64,000 nucleotides of DNA, taken from NCBI GenBank assembly GCA_963665165.1, contig OY761989.1, forward strand, positions 868,001 through 932,000. Direction: 5' to 3'. The position numbers were made by a program, and so were the translations under genes. The notes beneath the pieces were generated by a model. It had not been told where the DNA came from. It saw only the letters and a program-made list of their open reading frames with translations, and searched no databases. This document shows, piece by piece, positions 8,930-18,227 of this stretch. How positions within the stretch are numbered: the stretch's first letter is position 1; each line of letters begins with the position of its first letter. This stretch comes from G963663315 sp963665165 (lineage in GTDB: Bacteria; Pseudomonadota; Gammaproteobacteria; Arenicellales; Poriferihabitantaceae).

Positions 8930-9940
8930 TCAGGCTGGTCCGATTTTCTCCAGCACCCGATCCGGGTCCAGTCGGGTCATGCAGTGGTGGTGTTGCAGCG
9001 GGCATTCCCGTTGAAAACACGGGCTGCACGCCAGATCGAGGTTCAAAAGGTCGGCGCGGTCGGTCAACGGCGGGGTGAAACCGGCGCTGGTCGCTCCGTA
9101 CAGGGCGATCACATGCCGGCCTGTCGCGGCGGCGACATGCATGAGTCCGGAGTCATTGGTCACGACATGCCGGGCACAGGAAATCAGGTCCACGACTTCT
9201 TCGAGACGGGTCCGCCCGGTCAGGTCGATGCAGCCGTCTGCGCTCAGGTGATTGATCTGCCGGGCGACTGGCTGGTCATTTCCGGCGCCAAAAATCCAGA
9301 TCTGCCAACCCGCCCGGAGCCGGTCGCGGGCGACTTCAGCGAAATGTCCGGCCGGCCAGCGCTTGGCGGAACCGAACTCCGCTCCCGGGCAAAATGCCAG
9401 CACCGGTTTGTCGAGTGTCAATCCTGCCCGGGACAGGGTCGCGTTCAACTGTTCCCCGTCGACTTGCAGCGCCGGATACGGGGGCATCCCTGAAATCGTT
9501 TGTTCCCGGTCGATGCCGAGCGACGCATAACGTTGCACATTCGAGGGCATGGTCCGGGTATCCAGGCGCCGGATATCATTCAGCAGCCCCCAGCGTTGTT
9601 CGCCGATATACCCGGTGCGTTTCGGGATGCCTGCAAACCAGGGAATCAGCGCTGACTTGAAAGAACCCGGCAGTACGATTGCCTGGTCAAAGCGATACTG
9701 GCGGATGTTTCCCGCCAGTCTTCTGCGCGCGCCGAGTTGAATCCTGCCGTGCCCGACCGGCATTTCGATGGTCGCATCGACTTCGGGCATTCTTTTCAGG
9801 ATCGGCTCGCTCCAGCCGGGCGCGAGCACCGTGATGCGGGTTTCCTGTGAACCGGACTTGATGGTTTTGAACAGGCTTTGCGCCATCACCATATCTCCGA
9901 CCCAGGAAGGGCCAACCACCAGAAGCCGTGAATCCGTCAC
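8930..9940 (-). CDS. waaF: Lipopolysaccharide heptosyltransferase II (GT9 family)
   Basis: A GT9 glycosyltransferase of 336 residues that transfers heptose to the LPS inner core at the cytosolic face of the inner membrane. Family landmarks are the N-terminal LLVVGPSWVGDMVMAQSLF, the mid-protein FCPGAEFGSAKRWPAGHFAEVA, and the donor-binding CARHVVTNDSGLMHVAAATG near residue 255. I choose GTG 9940 because it overlaps the stop of the upstream zinc-ribbon gene as GTGA; an earlier in-frame start would extend far into that gene. Confidence 0.9.
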   Translation of the reverse strand: MTDSRLLVVGPSWVGDMVMAQSLFKTIKSGSQETRITVLAPGWSEPILKRMPEVDATIEMPVGHGRIQLGARRRLAGNIRQYRFDQAIVLPGSFKSALIPWFAGIPKRTGYIGEQRWGLLNDIRRLDTRTMPSNVQRYASLGIDREQTISGMPPYPALQVDGEQLNATLSRAGLTLDKPVLAFCPGAEFGSAKRWPAGHFAEVARDRLRAGWQIWIFGAGNDQPVARQINHLSADGCIDLTGRTRLEEVVDLISCARHVVTNDSGLMHVAAATGRHVIALYGATSAGFTPPLTDRADLLNLDLACSPCFQRECPLQHHHCMTRLDPDRVLEKIGPA

Positions 9941-10170
9941 TGCCGGTTCATGAGCACATAAAGCGTCCCGCAATAAGGGCAAAGTTCCTGCCCGCTGTCT
10001 TCAATCGGTAAATAGACTTTTGGATGGGAATCCCACAGGCGCTTGCCGGGCATGGGACAATGCAACGGCAGATCCGCTGCGGTGATTTCAACCCGGTCAC
10101 GGTCATTCGGCACATCGCTGCCGTCTGCCGGCGCCCCTGCCGCAGTTTCCGTTCGGCGGAGTTCAGACAT
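9937..10170 (-). CDS. Small zinc-finger domain protein (NDUFS6-like zinc ribbon)
   Basis: A 77-residue protein with a C-terminal zinc site made of LHCPMPG, DSHPKVYLPI and LCPYCGTLY, i.e. Cys, His, then Cys-x2-Cys. This is the conserved arrangement of the small bacterial proteins related to the mitochondrial complex I accessory subunit NDUFS6. Its exact role in bacteria is not established. It begins inside the last codons of ilvE (8-base overlap) and ends in a GTGA overlap with waaF, so the three genes are one translationally coupled unit. Confidence 0.8.
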   Translation of the reverse strand: MSELRRTETAAGAPADGSDVPNDRDRVEITAADLPLHCPMPGKRLWDSHPKVYLPIEDSGQELCPYCGTLYVLMNRQ

Positions 10171-11083
10171 AGGTCAGCCAATCCTCGTATTCAGGGATAC
10201 GGCCATGCACGGCATCGAAGAACCGGGACTGGATCCGTTCGGTGACCGGCCCGCGGGAGCCGCCGCCGATCCGGCGGTTGTCCAGTTCGCGAACAGGAGT
10301 GACCTCCGCCGCGGTGCCGGTGAAGAAGGCTTCGTCGCAAATATAGACCTCATCGCGGGTAATCCGTTTTTCAACCAGTTTCAGACCTTCATCCGCGATG
10401 ATTTTGATGACCGTGCTGCGAGTGATGCCATCGAGAGCCGAAGTCAGGTCCGGGGTATAGACCACGTTGTCCCGAACAATGAACAGGTTCTCGCCGCTGC
10501 CTTCCATCACAAAACCATTGGTATCCAGTAACAATGCTTCATCGTAGCCCGTGTCGATGGCTTCCTGAAGCGCCAGCATCGAGTTGATATAGTGCCCGTT
10601 GGCTTTTGCCCGGCACATCGCGACATTGACATGATGGCGGGTATAGGATGACACACGCACCCGGATGCCGGATCGAAGGCTCTCCTCGCCCAGGTACGTC
10701 CCCCATTCCCAGGCGGCCACGATGACATGCACCTTCAGATTATCGGCCCGGATGCCCATTCCTTCCGAACCATAAAAGGCCATGGGCCGCAAATACCCGG
10801 TTTCCAGTTTGTTCTGCCTGATCGACTCGACTTGCGCGTCAATCAGCGTCTGCTGGTCAAAAGGGATTTTCATACCGAGGATGTGGGCGGACTGGAACAG
10901 CCGCAGGGTATGTTCCCGGAGACGGAAAATTGCGGTGCCCCCCGATGCCTTGTAAGCCCGCACTCCCTCGAATACCCCCATCCCGTAATGCAGGGTGTGG
11001 GTCAGCACATGGGTAGTCGCATCACGCCAGGGGACCATCTCCCCGTCCATCCATATTACGCCATCGCGGTCACTGAACGACAT
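10163..11083 (-). CDS. ilvE: Branched-chain amino acid aminotransferase
   Basis: A fold-type-IV PLP enzyme that interconverts valine, leucine and isoleucine with their 2-oxo acids, 306 residues. MDGEMVPWRDATTHVLTHTLHYG and VFEGVRAY open the protein. The catalytic lysine is in CRAKANGHYINSM, and the PLP-phosphate loop is in VMEGSGENLF and DGITRSTV. ATG 11083 has a perfect GGAGGGG Shine-Dalgarno seven bases upstream; an in-frame TTG five codons earlier is less likely. It is the first gene of the ilvE, zinc-ribbon, waaF unit. Confidence 0.95.
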   Translation of the reverse strand: MSFSDRDGVIWMDGEMVPWRDATTHVLTHTLHYGMGVFEGVRAYKASGGTAIFRLREHTLRLFQSAHILGMKIPFDQQTLIDAQVESIRQNKLETGYLRPMAFYGSEGMGIRADNLKVHVIVAAWEWGTYLGEESLRSGIRVRVSSYTRHHVNVAMCRAKANGHYINSMLALQEAIDTGYDEALLLDTNGFVMEGSGENLFIVRDNVVYTPDLTSALDGITRSTVIKIIADEGLKLVEKRITRDEVYICDEAFFTGTAAEVTPVRELDNRRIGGGSRGPVTERIQSRFFDAVHGRIPEYEDWLTYV

Positions 11084-11205
11084 GATCCCCTCCAGCAACC
11101 GGTTTTTCTGTCAATGTTTTTCCCGCGGGCGCAGTATCCACGCTTATGCTCCAGTTCAGGTTCTTGCAAGCCGGCTAGTAAAATAAACCACTGGCCTTCG
11201 CCATG

Positions 11206-14091
11206 TCAACCAAAAGCCTGTTGCCAGACCTCTTTCACCGCCTGTCGTTCGGCCAGTAACGCCCCCTGTTCGATCAGAACCGGGCGGTCCATCAATTTCA
11301 GGTCCAGGGAATGGCGCAGCAAGGTCTGGTAGCTGGCCAGCAGCTGCTCGCCGACCGCCGCGTCGATCATGCCATGGGCAACCAGCGCCCGGATCGAATC
11401 CGAGGTGGTCCTGGGTTCGGTCAGGCCCGGACAGTCGTGAGCGTGACGTAAAATCCAGTACTGAATCAGAAATTCTATATCGACGATGCCGCCTTCATCC
11501 AGCTTGATATCATACAACTGTTCCGTTGACTTGCAATTTTCCTGGATCATCTTGCGGCGCATCCCGGTAATGTCGCCGACCAGTTGATCCGGGTCCCGTT
11601 CCATCGCCAGAATCGCCGCCCGCGCCTGTTCGAATCGATTGGCCAGTTCCCGGTTGCCTACCGCTACGCGGGCACGAACCAGAGCCTGATGTTCCCATGT
11701 CCAGGCATCATGAACCTGGTAATCGAAGAATCCCGAAAGCGAAACCGCCAGGGTGCCGCTGCGCCCGCCCGGGCGCAGCCGCATGTCTGTTTCGTAGAGC
11801 AATCCGGCCTGGGTTCTGGCGCTAAGCAAGTGCACCAGCCTTTGGCCCACGCGGCTGTAAAAGTATTCGGCCCGGCCCCGGGGAACGGGGTTGTCCGCCA
11901 GCGCCGGATCATAGCAGACCACGACATCCAGGTCTGAATGATAACCGAGCTCGCCGCTGGCGAACTTGCCATAGGCAATCACCCCGCCGGCACAGGGGGC
12001 CGGTCCCTGCTTACCTTCAACAAACCGGATAGCGTCGCCAAATACATGGTTCAGCAATACTTCCGCCAACTGGACGAGCGCCCGGTGGACATCCGCCATG
12101 CTCAACACCTTCGATACGTCTGCCGCCGCAATTCGAAGCACCTGTGCATGCTGAAATTCACGTAACGCATGGTTCCAGCCCTCGGCGTCATTCGAGTCCA
12201 GTTGAGCCAGCCGACGCTCCAGTTCACTTTCCAGTTCCCGGTCGTCCCGGTCCCGGATATCCATGATCGGATGGAGCAGTTCATCAAGGACTACAGGATG
12301 GAGGCCGATATGCCTCGAAATCCAGGGGCTGGCGGCACATAAATGCAGCAGTTGTTTCAGCGCGATCGGATTCTCGATCAGCAGGCTGAGATAAGCTGAA
12401 CGCCGCCCGATCGACTCGATCACACTGATAAATGCCGCCATTGCACGCCCGGTATCGTTGTGCGTACCGGCTTCCTTCAACGCCAGCGGGACCAGGCGGT
12501 CTATGCGGTCGCGCTCGATTCCGGAGAAAGCCTGGTAAAGTCTGCCTTCCCTGAATGCCTTCAGCAACTGCGGGACCGAGTTTGAAGGCTCGAACCCGAT
12601 CTGTCCCAGGATTTCACCGGACTGCGCCTCGTCCAGTTTCCCCTGCCACAGGTCAACCAGCTGCTTCTGCCTGTGGTCGTCACTACCGGGCGAATCCGCG
12701 GCTTCATCCAGAATCATCCGGAACTGGCTGTGGACCAGATTCCGGTGTGCATCGAGCTGCGCGATATAATGATCCCAACTGTCAAAGCCCATACTCCAGG
12801 CCAGCCGGGCCCGATCGCTTTGCGATTGCGGAAGCGTCTGGGTTTGTCTGTCCCGGGTCATCTGCAAACGGTGTTCGGTGTTCCGGAAAAAACGGTAGGC
12901 CGCGGTCAATCCGGCGCTGGCCTCCTCATCCATCACGCCCAGATTCTGCAAAGCGTCCATCGCCGCATACAGAGACGGGGTTTGCAGAAGGTTTTCACGG
13001 CCGCCCCGGATCAGTTGATGGCTTTGAACCAGGAATTCCACTTCCCGGATGCCGCCCCAGCCCAGTTTGATATTCTGGTCGGAGTCCGCCTGCTCCAGTT
13101 CGCGTTCGATCATGCCTTTCATCTCCCGGATCGAGTCGAATGCGCCAAAATCCAGATACTTACGGTAGACGAACGGTTTCAGGATGCCGAAAATTTCCTG
13201 TCTGGCATCCTCATTGCCAGCCACATGGCGGGCCTTGATCAACGCGTAGCGCTCCCAGTCGCGGCCATGGGTCTGGTAGTAATGCTCCATGGCGGGACAG
13301 GACAATACCAGAGGGCCGTTGCCGCCATTCGGCCGCAAGCGCATGTCGGTACGGAACACCAGGCCGTCCGTGGTTACCTGAGCCAGCGCCGAGATTATTT
13401 TCTGCCCCAGTTTTATGAAATAGACCTGGTTATCCGTACTATCGCGTCCCGGTTCCGGGCGAGTCTGTCCGGGATGATCGTAGGCAAAAATCAAGTCCAC
13501 GTCCGAAGAGTAGTTCAGTTCGGAACCGCCCAGCTTGCCCAGTCCCAGGACCACCATTGAAGCCGGTTCCCCGTTGAATCCGAACGGCTTGCCAAGCCTT
13601 TCCGACAACCATCGTGAATGGTGCGAAAGAGCGAGACCGATAGCCTGTTCCGCAAGCGCCGACAGGTCACTCATGGTTTCTTCCAGGTCCGAGAACCCGG
13701 CCAGGTCCCGCCAGGCAATCCTCACCATCTCCCGCCGCCGTACCTGACGCAATTTCCGGTGCAACGCTTCCTCATCGGTGCAGGGTCCGACGCGGTTGGC
13801 GACCGCGCTGTGATAGCCACCGGGTGAGTACCGCCTGTCCAGGTCCCCGCTTTCCAGCAGGCCAATCAACAGCAGGGGGTCGGAAATACAGGTGTGGCTG
13901 ATGAAATCACTACAGGCCCAGACCGCTTTCAGCTCCGGGCGGGACCGGCAGCGGTGGAACGCTTCAGCCTGGCTGTCGGCCAGACCGCTGCGGGTCATTG
14001 ATTCCACGAATCGTTGCCATTGCCGCTCGGCATCCTGTTCGAGCGTCCGGGGCAGACTGGCAGGCGTCACTTTACGGGAGGTCATTCCCAT
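11206..14091 (-). CDS. glnE: Bifunctional glutamine synthetase adenylyltransferase/adenylyl-removing enzyme
   Basis: A 961-residue regulator of glutamine synthetase with the family's duplicated nucleotidyltransferase layout. The N-terminal deadenylylase site is GLGKLGGSELNYSSDVDL near residue 182, and the C-terminal adenylylase site is AYGKFASGELGYHSDLDV near residue 707. Both retain the acidic pair that binds metal. GIREVEFLVQ and GGIVDIEFLIQ follow the respective domains. Length matches the E. coli protein. ATGs at 14091 and 14085 are both possible. It is divergent from aguB. Confidence 0.95.
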   Translation of the reverse strand: MGMTSRKVTPASLPRTLEQDAERQWQRFVESMTRSGLADSQAEAFHRCRSRPELKAVWACSDFISHTCISDPLLLIGLLESGDLDRRYSPGGYHSAVANRVGPCTDEEALHRKLRQVRRREMVRIAWRDLAGFSDLEETMSDLSALAEQAIGLALSHHSRWLSERLGKPFGFNGEPASMVVLGLGKLGGSELNYSSDVDLIFAYDHPGQTRPEPGRDSTDNQVYFIKLGQKIISALAQVTTDGLVFRTDMRLRPNGGNGPLVLSCPAMEHYYQTHGRDWERYALIKARHVAGNEDARQEIFGILKPFVYRKYLDFGAFDSIREMKGMIERELEQADSDQNIKLGWGGIREVEFLVQSHQLIRGGRENLLQTPSLYAAMDALQNLGVMDEEASAGLTAAYRFFRNTEHRLQMTRDRQTQTLPQSQSDRARLAWSMGFDSWDHYIAQLDAHRNLVHSQFRMILDEAADSPGSDDHRQKQLVDLWQGKLDEAQSGEILGQIGFEPSNSVPQLLKAFREGRLYQAFSGIERDRIDRLVPLALKEAGTHNDTGRAMAAFISVIESIGRRSAYLSLLIENPIALKQLLHLCAASPWISRHIGLHPVVLDELLHPIMDIRDRDDRELESELERRLAQLDSNDAEGWNHALREFQHAQVLRIAAADVSKVLSMADVHRALVQLAEVLLNHVFGDAIRFVEGKQGPAPCAGGVIAYGKFASGELGYHSDLDVVVCYDPALADNPVPRGRAEYFYSRVGQRLVHLLSARTQAGLLYETDMRLRPGGRSGTLAVSLSGFFDYQVHDAWTWEHQALVRARVAVGNRELANRFEQARAAILAMERDPDQLVGDITGMRRKMIQENCKSTEQLYDIKLDEGGIVDIEFLIQYWILRHAHDCPGLTEPRTTSDSIRALVAHGMIDAAVGEQLLASYQTLLRHSLDLKLMDRPVLIEQGALLAERQAVKEVWQQAFG

Positions 14092-14201
14092 GAGGCATGG
14101 GTCTTGTAGAGAATAATGGTCAACAGGATTACAATACCGGGTTGGTGGCAGTTATTATAAACGAACCGTGAAACCAGAAATACCTTATCGGGAGGACATC
14201 C

Positions 14202-15077
14202 ATGCGCGAAGTAACCATTGCCGCCACTCAAATGGCATGCAGCTGGGACATTGACCGGAATGTGGACACTGCGGAACGACTGGTCCGGCAGGCTGCGGAC
14301 CAGGGTGCGCAGATCATATTGATCCAGGAATTGTTTCAAACCCCCTATTTCTGCATCGAACAGAGTTTCAAACACTTTGACCTGGCTTCAACTCTTGAAG
14401 ACAGCCGGGTTGTCCGGCACATGTCGGCCCTGGCCAAAACCCTGGAAGTGGCGCTGCCGGTAAGCTGGTTCGAAAAATCCGGGAATGTCAGATTCAACTC
14501 CATTGCCGTAGTGGACGCGGATGGGTCGATCCTTGGAAAGTACAGAAAGTCCCATATTCCGAACGCGGTTCTTTATCAGGAAAAGGAATATTTCAGTCCG
14601 GGAAATACCGGATTCAGGGTCTGGGAAACACGGTTCGGGAAAATCGGGATCGGTATTTGCTGGGACCAGTGGTTCCCGGAGGCGGCCCGTTGCATGGCGC
14701 TGATGGGCGCGGAAATACTGGCTTATCCAACCGCAATCGGCTCCGAGCAAGGCCGGTTCGACTCGAAAGACCACTGGCAAAACGCCATGTGCGGCCATGC
14801 CGCCGCCAATATCCTGCCGGTTATGGCATCCAATCGAATCGGCATGGAAACCGCGACGGAAGACCGAACCGTCAGCATGCAATTTTACGGATCTTCATTC
14901 ATTGCCGACCATACCGGCCGGAAAGTCGAGGAATGCAACCGCGTGGATGAAGCCGTGATTACCCATACCTTCGACCTGGATGCAATACGAAATTACCGGG
15001 AAACCTGGGGCGTCTACCGCGACCGCCGACCGGAACTGTACAGCGCCCTGCAAACCATGGACGGGCAGACTGCCTGA
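14202..15077 (+). CDS. aguB: N-carbamoylputrescine amidase (nitrilase superfamily)
   Basis: It hydrolyses N-carbamoylputrescine to putrescine, CO2 and ammonia in the agmatine route. The 291-residue protein carries the nitrilase Glu-Lys-Cys triad at E43 (LIQELFQTPYF), K116 (KYRKSHIP) and C153 (GICWDQWFPEAAR). The PYFCIEQ and WDQWFPEAAR segments are characteristic of the AguB branch. A strong GGGAGG Shine-Dalgarno precedes ATG 14202. No agmatine deiminase (AguA) is visible in the window, so agmatine processing would need a gene elsewhere. Confidence 0.9.
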   Translation: MREVTIAATQMACSWDIDRNVDTAERLVRQAADQGAQIILIQELFQTPYFCIEQSFKHFDLASTLEDSRVVRHMSALAKTLEVALPVSWFEKSGNVRFNSIAVVDADGSILGKYRKSHIPNAVLYQEKEYFSPGNTGFRVWETRFGKIGIGICWDQWFPEAARCMALMGAEILAYPTAIGSEQGRFDSKDHWQNAMCGHAAANILPVMASNRIGMETATEDRTVSMQFYGSSFIADHTGRKVEECNRVDEAVITHTFDLDAIRNYRETWGVYRDRRPELYSALQTMDGQTA

Positions 15078-15256
15078 ATACGCCCGGTTCTCGACGACGG
15101 ATAGTCGTGTTCGGTCAAATCCAATTCAGCATGCCCTTGAGCGACCAGGCTCGACATCATGAATATTTTACCATTCCGATGTCGTTTCGTTTTATGCATT
15201 CAGGATCGTATCCGAAGCCTGCAACTGAGCCGGGGTTCCGGTGTGACCGGGCCGGA

Positions 15257-15679
15257 TCAACCCTTCGGGATTACTGCGGTTACTTCAATCTCCATCACCC
15301 ATTCCGGGCGGGCCAGGCCATTTACGATCAGCCCGGTAGAAACCGGGTATACGCCTTTCAACCACTTGCCGATGGCCTGGTAGACCTCATCCCGGTAGGC
15401 GCGGTCGGTAATATAGACCTGGATCCGGCAGATATGACTTAAATCCGACCCCGCTTCTTCGAGAAGCTGTTTTACGTTTTGCATGGCCCGGTCAGCCTGG
15501 GCGAAGGGGGTCATATCTTCGATATTTTCAAAGTCATCGATATCCTGGCCGACCTGGCCGCGAACGAAAACCAGGGCGCCTTCGGCCTTGACCACCTGGC
15601 ACAGGTCGTTGTCGAGTTTCTGGTTGGGGTAGGTTTCCCGGGTATTGAATTTTCGATAGCGCTGGTGTGCTCGGGGCAT
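15257..15679 (-). CDS. RidA/YjgF/YER057c family protein
   Basis: A small Rid-family protein of 140 residues. The family deaminates reactive enamine/imine intermediates released by PLP enzymes, although many subfamilies have other or unknown roles. The C-terminal half carries LLEEAGSDLSHICRIQVYI, GVYPVSTGLIVNGLARPEW and MEIEVTAVIP, containing the Arg and Glu usual for the active site between subunits. The ATG at 15679 is preferred; the frame runs 18 codons further upstream without a good site. Part of this gene is duplicated as a relic at 18228-18288. It faces aguB convergently. Confidence 0.85.
   Translation of the reverse strand: MPRAHQRYRKFNTRETYPNQKLDNDLCQVVKAEGALVFVRGQVGQDIDDFENIEDMTPFAQADRAMQNVKQLLEEAGSDLSHICRIQVYITDRAYRDEVYQAIGKWLKGVYPVSTGLIVNGLARPEWVMEIEVTAVIPKG
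15302..15363 (+). repeat. Direct repeat copy A, inside ridA
   Basis: These 62 bases recur at 18228-18288 in the same orientation with one substitution (C in this copy, T in the other) and one missing base. The segment encodes, on the minus strand, the KGVYPVSTGLIVNGLARPE stretch of RidA. It is the intact, in-frame copy. Confidence 0.9.
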
Positions 15680-15754
15680 GGTTTCACTCCTGAATGTTGC
15701 TGACAGGTGAGGGCAGTTTGCCTGGATGAGCATATCATGTTATGAAAGTACCGC

Positions 15755-16453
15755 TTGCAAATTGTACAGTCTGTTTATACATTGAATTCCATGGCGGAGG
15801 CGGACGATTTCCCGGATATCAGCGAAGTATCCGAATACGGTTTGCTGGCGATTGGCGGGGACCTGTCTCCCCGGCGCCTGTTGTCTGCGTACAGCAAGGG
15901 AGTCTTTCCCTGGTACAACGAGGATCAGCCGATTCTGTGGTGGTCCCCGGATCCCCGGTGCGTGCTGGCGCCTGGCCGTTTCCATTGTTCCAGGAGCCTG
16001 GCCAAATCTATCCGGTCGCAGGGGTTTCGCTTCACTCTGGATTCGGCGTTTGAGCGGGTGATCCGGGCTTGTGCAGCGCCATCCAGGGCTCGTCCGGAAA
16101 CCTGGATCAGTGAGGATATGATCACTGCCTATACCCGCCTGCATCAGCTCGGCTTTGCCCATTCGGTGGAGGTCTGGAAGGGCGATTGCCTGGCCGGTGG
16201 CCTGTATGGCGTTGCCATCGGCAGGATGTTTTTTGGTGAGAGCATGTTCAGCGCGGTCACTGACGCTTCCAAGGCGGCCTTGAACTTTCTGGCGGCGATG
16301 CTGGATGAAACGGGCTACCACCTGATCGATTGTCAGGTCACTTCCGACCACCTGCTGGGTCTCGGCGCCGAAGAAATCCCGCGCAGCGAGTTCATTGCCA
16401 GACTTGAGCGGGCGTGCGGCCGTCAAATCCGTCCGGGGAAGTGGCCGGCTTGA
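15755..16453 (+). CDS. aat: Leucyl/phenylalanyl-tRNA--protein transferase
   Basis: It attaches Leu or Phe from aminoacyl-tRNA to proteins with N-terminal Arg or Lys, marking them for ClpS/ClpAP degradation. The 232-residue frame shows all family blocks: YGLLAIGGDLSPRRLLSAYSKG, FPWYNEDQPILWWSPDPRCVL, AHSVEVWKGDCLAGGLYGV and MFFGESMFSAVTDASKAAL. The start is uncertain: TTG 15755 gives the usual N-terminal length, while ATG 15791 gives a protein 12 residues shorter. It is divergent from ridA, 75 bases away. Confidence 0.93.
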   Translation: MQIVQSVYTLNSMAEADDFPDISEVSEYGLLAIGGDLSPRRLLSAYSKGVFPWYNEDQPILWWSPDPRCVLAPGRFHCSRSLAKSIRSQGFRFTLDSAFERVIRACAAPSRARPETWISEDMITAYTRLHQLGFAHSVEVWKGDCLAGGLYGVAIGRMFFGESMFSAVTDASKAALNFLAAMLDETGYHLIDCQVTSDHLLGLGAEEIPRSEFIARLERACGRQIRPGKWPA

Positions 16454-16586
16454 GTATCGAGCCGTTCTTCCATAACGAGTTGCATGATCCGTGCAAAGCA
16501 TGCTATATCAGTCCGGCACTGTTGAATCGATGTACTTTCCCAATTTATTTATCAATGCAATAACAACCGATAGAGGAAAATACGAT

Positions 16587-16730
16587 ATGAATTTCAAGAA
16601 TTATCTGGTCGCCGCTTCGTCTGCGGCAGTACTGTTTCCATCGGCGTTCGCCCAGGCCGAACATTGCACCAATGACACGTGGAACAAGGTCATATCCCGC
16701 GGCAAGGTCGTGGTCGGGAAGAATGACTGA
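16587..16730 (+). pseudogene. 5' stump of an amino-acid ABC transporter periplasmic binding protein
   Basis: ATG 16587 has a good AGAGGAAA Shine-Dalgarno and starts a signal peptide (about residues 1-22, ending FAQA). The mature start HCTNDTWNKVISRGKVVVG is typical of family 3 amino-acid binding proteins. After only 47 codons the frame stops (GKND, then TGA); an intact homologue would run to around 250 residues or more. The next gene's ATG lies inside this stump's last codons. It is therefore a truncated gene that may now act only as an upstream open reading frame. Confidence 0.75.
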
Positions 16731-18195
16731 TTCGACCCGCAGGGGAAAAACCCCCGACACATGGCTTGACGATGACGCGCGCAGCGAACTCGAGATGGCT
16801 CCCGAACTGATGCTTGATCTCGCGCGCCAGACGGCCGAGTTGCTGGTGGGTCGTATCCAGAGACTGCCGGAGGAAAGCGCCTGGGACGGGGATTTCCGGA
16901 AGTCACTCGAGGCTGAGTTGCGGGAGGAACCGCCTGAGGAAGGCCGTGCGCCCTCCGAGGTCATCGAGAAGGTCGCCCGTCAAGTGCTTCCGTTCGCGGT
17001 GCGTCTGGATCATCCTCGCTGCTTCGCGTTCATTCCTTCGGCGCCTACCTGGCCCGGGGTGCTGGCTGATTTCATCTCTGCCGGATACAACTTCAATGTC
17101 TGCACCTGGCTGGTCGCTAGCGGTCCGAGTCAACTCGAACTCGTAGTCATTGAGTGGTTCCGACGCTGGGTCGGCTATCCGGAAGGCGCAGGTGGATTGT
17201 TGACCAGTGGCGGTTCAGCGGCTGCTGTCAACGCATTTGTCGCGGCGCGGGAAGCGGCGGGCAATCCCGCGCGGGCGACCGTTTACATGAGCGACCAGAG
17301 CCATAGCGCGCAGATCCGCGCTGCGAGAATCGTCGGTATCCGTCCCGACTGTATCCGTATCGTTCCCATTGACGAAAGTTTCCGCCTGGACATGGATGCG
17401 CTCGTTCGTGCTGTCGCCGATGACCGCGCTGCCGGATTTACCCCTGTGGTGATCTGCGCCAATGCCGGAGCTACCAGCAACGGCGCCATTGACCCACTCC
17501 CGGAAATGGCCGACTTCTGCGAGACCGAAGGCATCTGGCTGCATACCGATGCCGCATACGGCGGCTTCGCGATGTTGACTGGTGAAGGCAGGAAACTCAT
17601 GCGTGGTATTGAGCGTTCGGACTCTATCTGTCTGGACGGACACAAGTGGCTCTACCAGCCCTATGAGGTTGGCGGCCTGCTGGTGAAAGACATCCGCACC
17701 CTTGAGGATGCGTTCTCTGTCCAGCACGATGTGCTTCAGGATACGATCTGGGGCGAAACCCATCCCAACTTTTCAGACCGGAGCCTGCAACTGAGCCGCG
17801 GCTTTCGAGCGCTGAAGGTCTGGATGTCGGTCCAGACGTTCGGAGTGGCTGCATTCCGGCGCGCTGTTTCGAGGGCTATGGTACTGGCCGTGAAGGCCGG
17901 AGAGCGGATCCGGGAGAGTTCGATCCTTGAGTTGCTGGCCCCCGTGTCGTTGGGGGTTGTGTGTTTCCGGATCCGCTCTGCGGACGCTGCGGTCGACGGG
18001 CAAGCCCTGCATGACGTCAACAGGGCAGTGCTCGCACGTGTGCTTTGGGAAGACCGTGCGCTGATATCCTCGACGAAGGTTGGCAGCAAATTCTCTCTTC
18101 GACTCTGTATCATCAACCACAACACGACCTGGAAAGATGTACATGAGACCCTGGAGTTCATTGAACGGGTCGGACGGGAAGAGTTGTCGAGATAG
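16723..18195 (+). CDS. PLP-dependent group II amino-acid decarboxylase
   Basis: A 490-residue decarboxylase of the aromatic-amino-acid / glutamate / diaminobutyrate decarboxylase family. Evidence: LLTSGGSAAAVNAF near residue 159, the stacking His in SDQSHSAQ (H194), the PLP-pyridine Asp in LHTDAAYGGF (D276), and the Schiff-base lysine in CLDGHKWLYQP (K308). The substrate cannot be decided; given the amine genes nearby, an amine product is plausible. Its ATG overlaps the TGA of a truncated binding-protein stump (ATGACTGA), so translation may be coupled. It is bracketed by the stump on the left and a ridA relic on the right. Codon choice looks less CTG/CCG-biased than its neighbours, although I could not compute this. 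Confidence 0.85.
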   Translation: MTDSTRRGKTPDTWLDDDARSELEMAPELMLDLARQTAELLVGRIQRLPEESAWDGDFRKSLEAELREEPPEEGRAPSEVIEKVARQVLPFAVRLDHPRCFAFIPSAPTWPGVLADFISAGYNFNVCTWLVASGPSQLELVVIEWFRRWVGYPEGAGGLLTSGGSAAAVNAFVAAREAAGNPARATVYMSDQSHSAQIRAARIVGIRPDCIRIVPIDESFRLDMDALVRAVADDRAAGFTPVVICANAGATSNGAIDPLPEMADFCETEGIWLHTDAAYGGFAMLTGEGRKLMRGIERSDSICLDGHKWLYQPYEVGGLLVKDIRTLEDAFSVQHDVLQDTIWGETHPNFSDRSLQLSRGFRALKVWMSVQTFGVAAFRRAVSRAMVLAVKAGERIRESSILELLAPVSLGVVCFRIRSADAAVDGQALHDVNRAVLARVLWEDRALISSTKVGSKFSLRLCIINHNTTWKDVHETLEFIERVGREELSR

Positions 18196-18227
18196 CGACT
18201 TTGCCTGATGCGGGAATCCGATATGGG

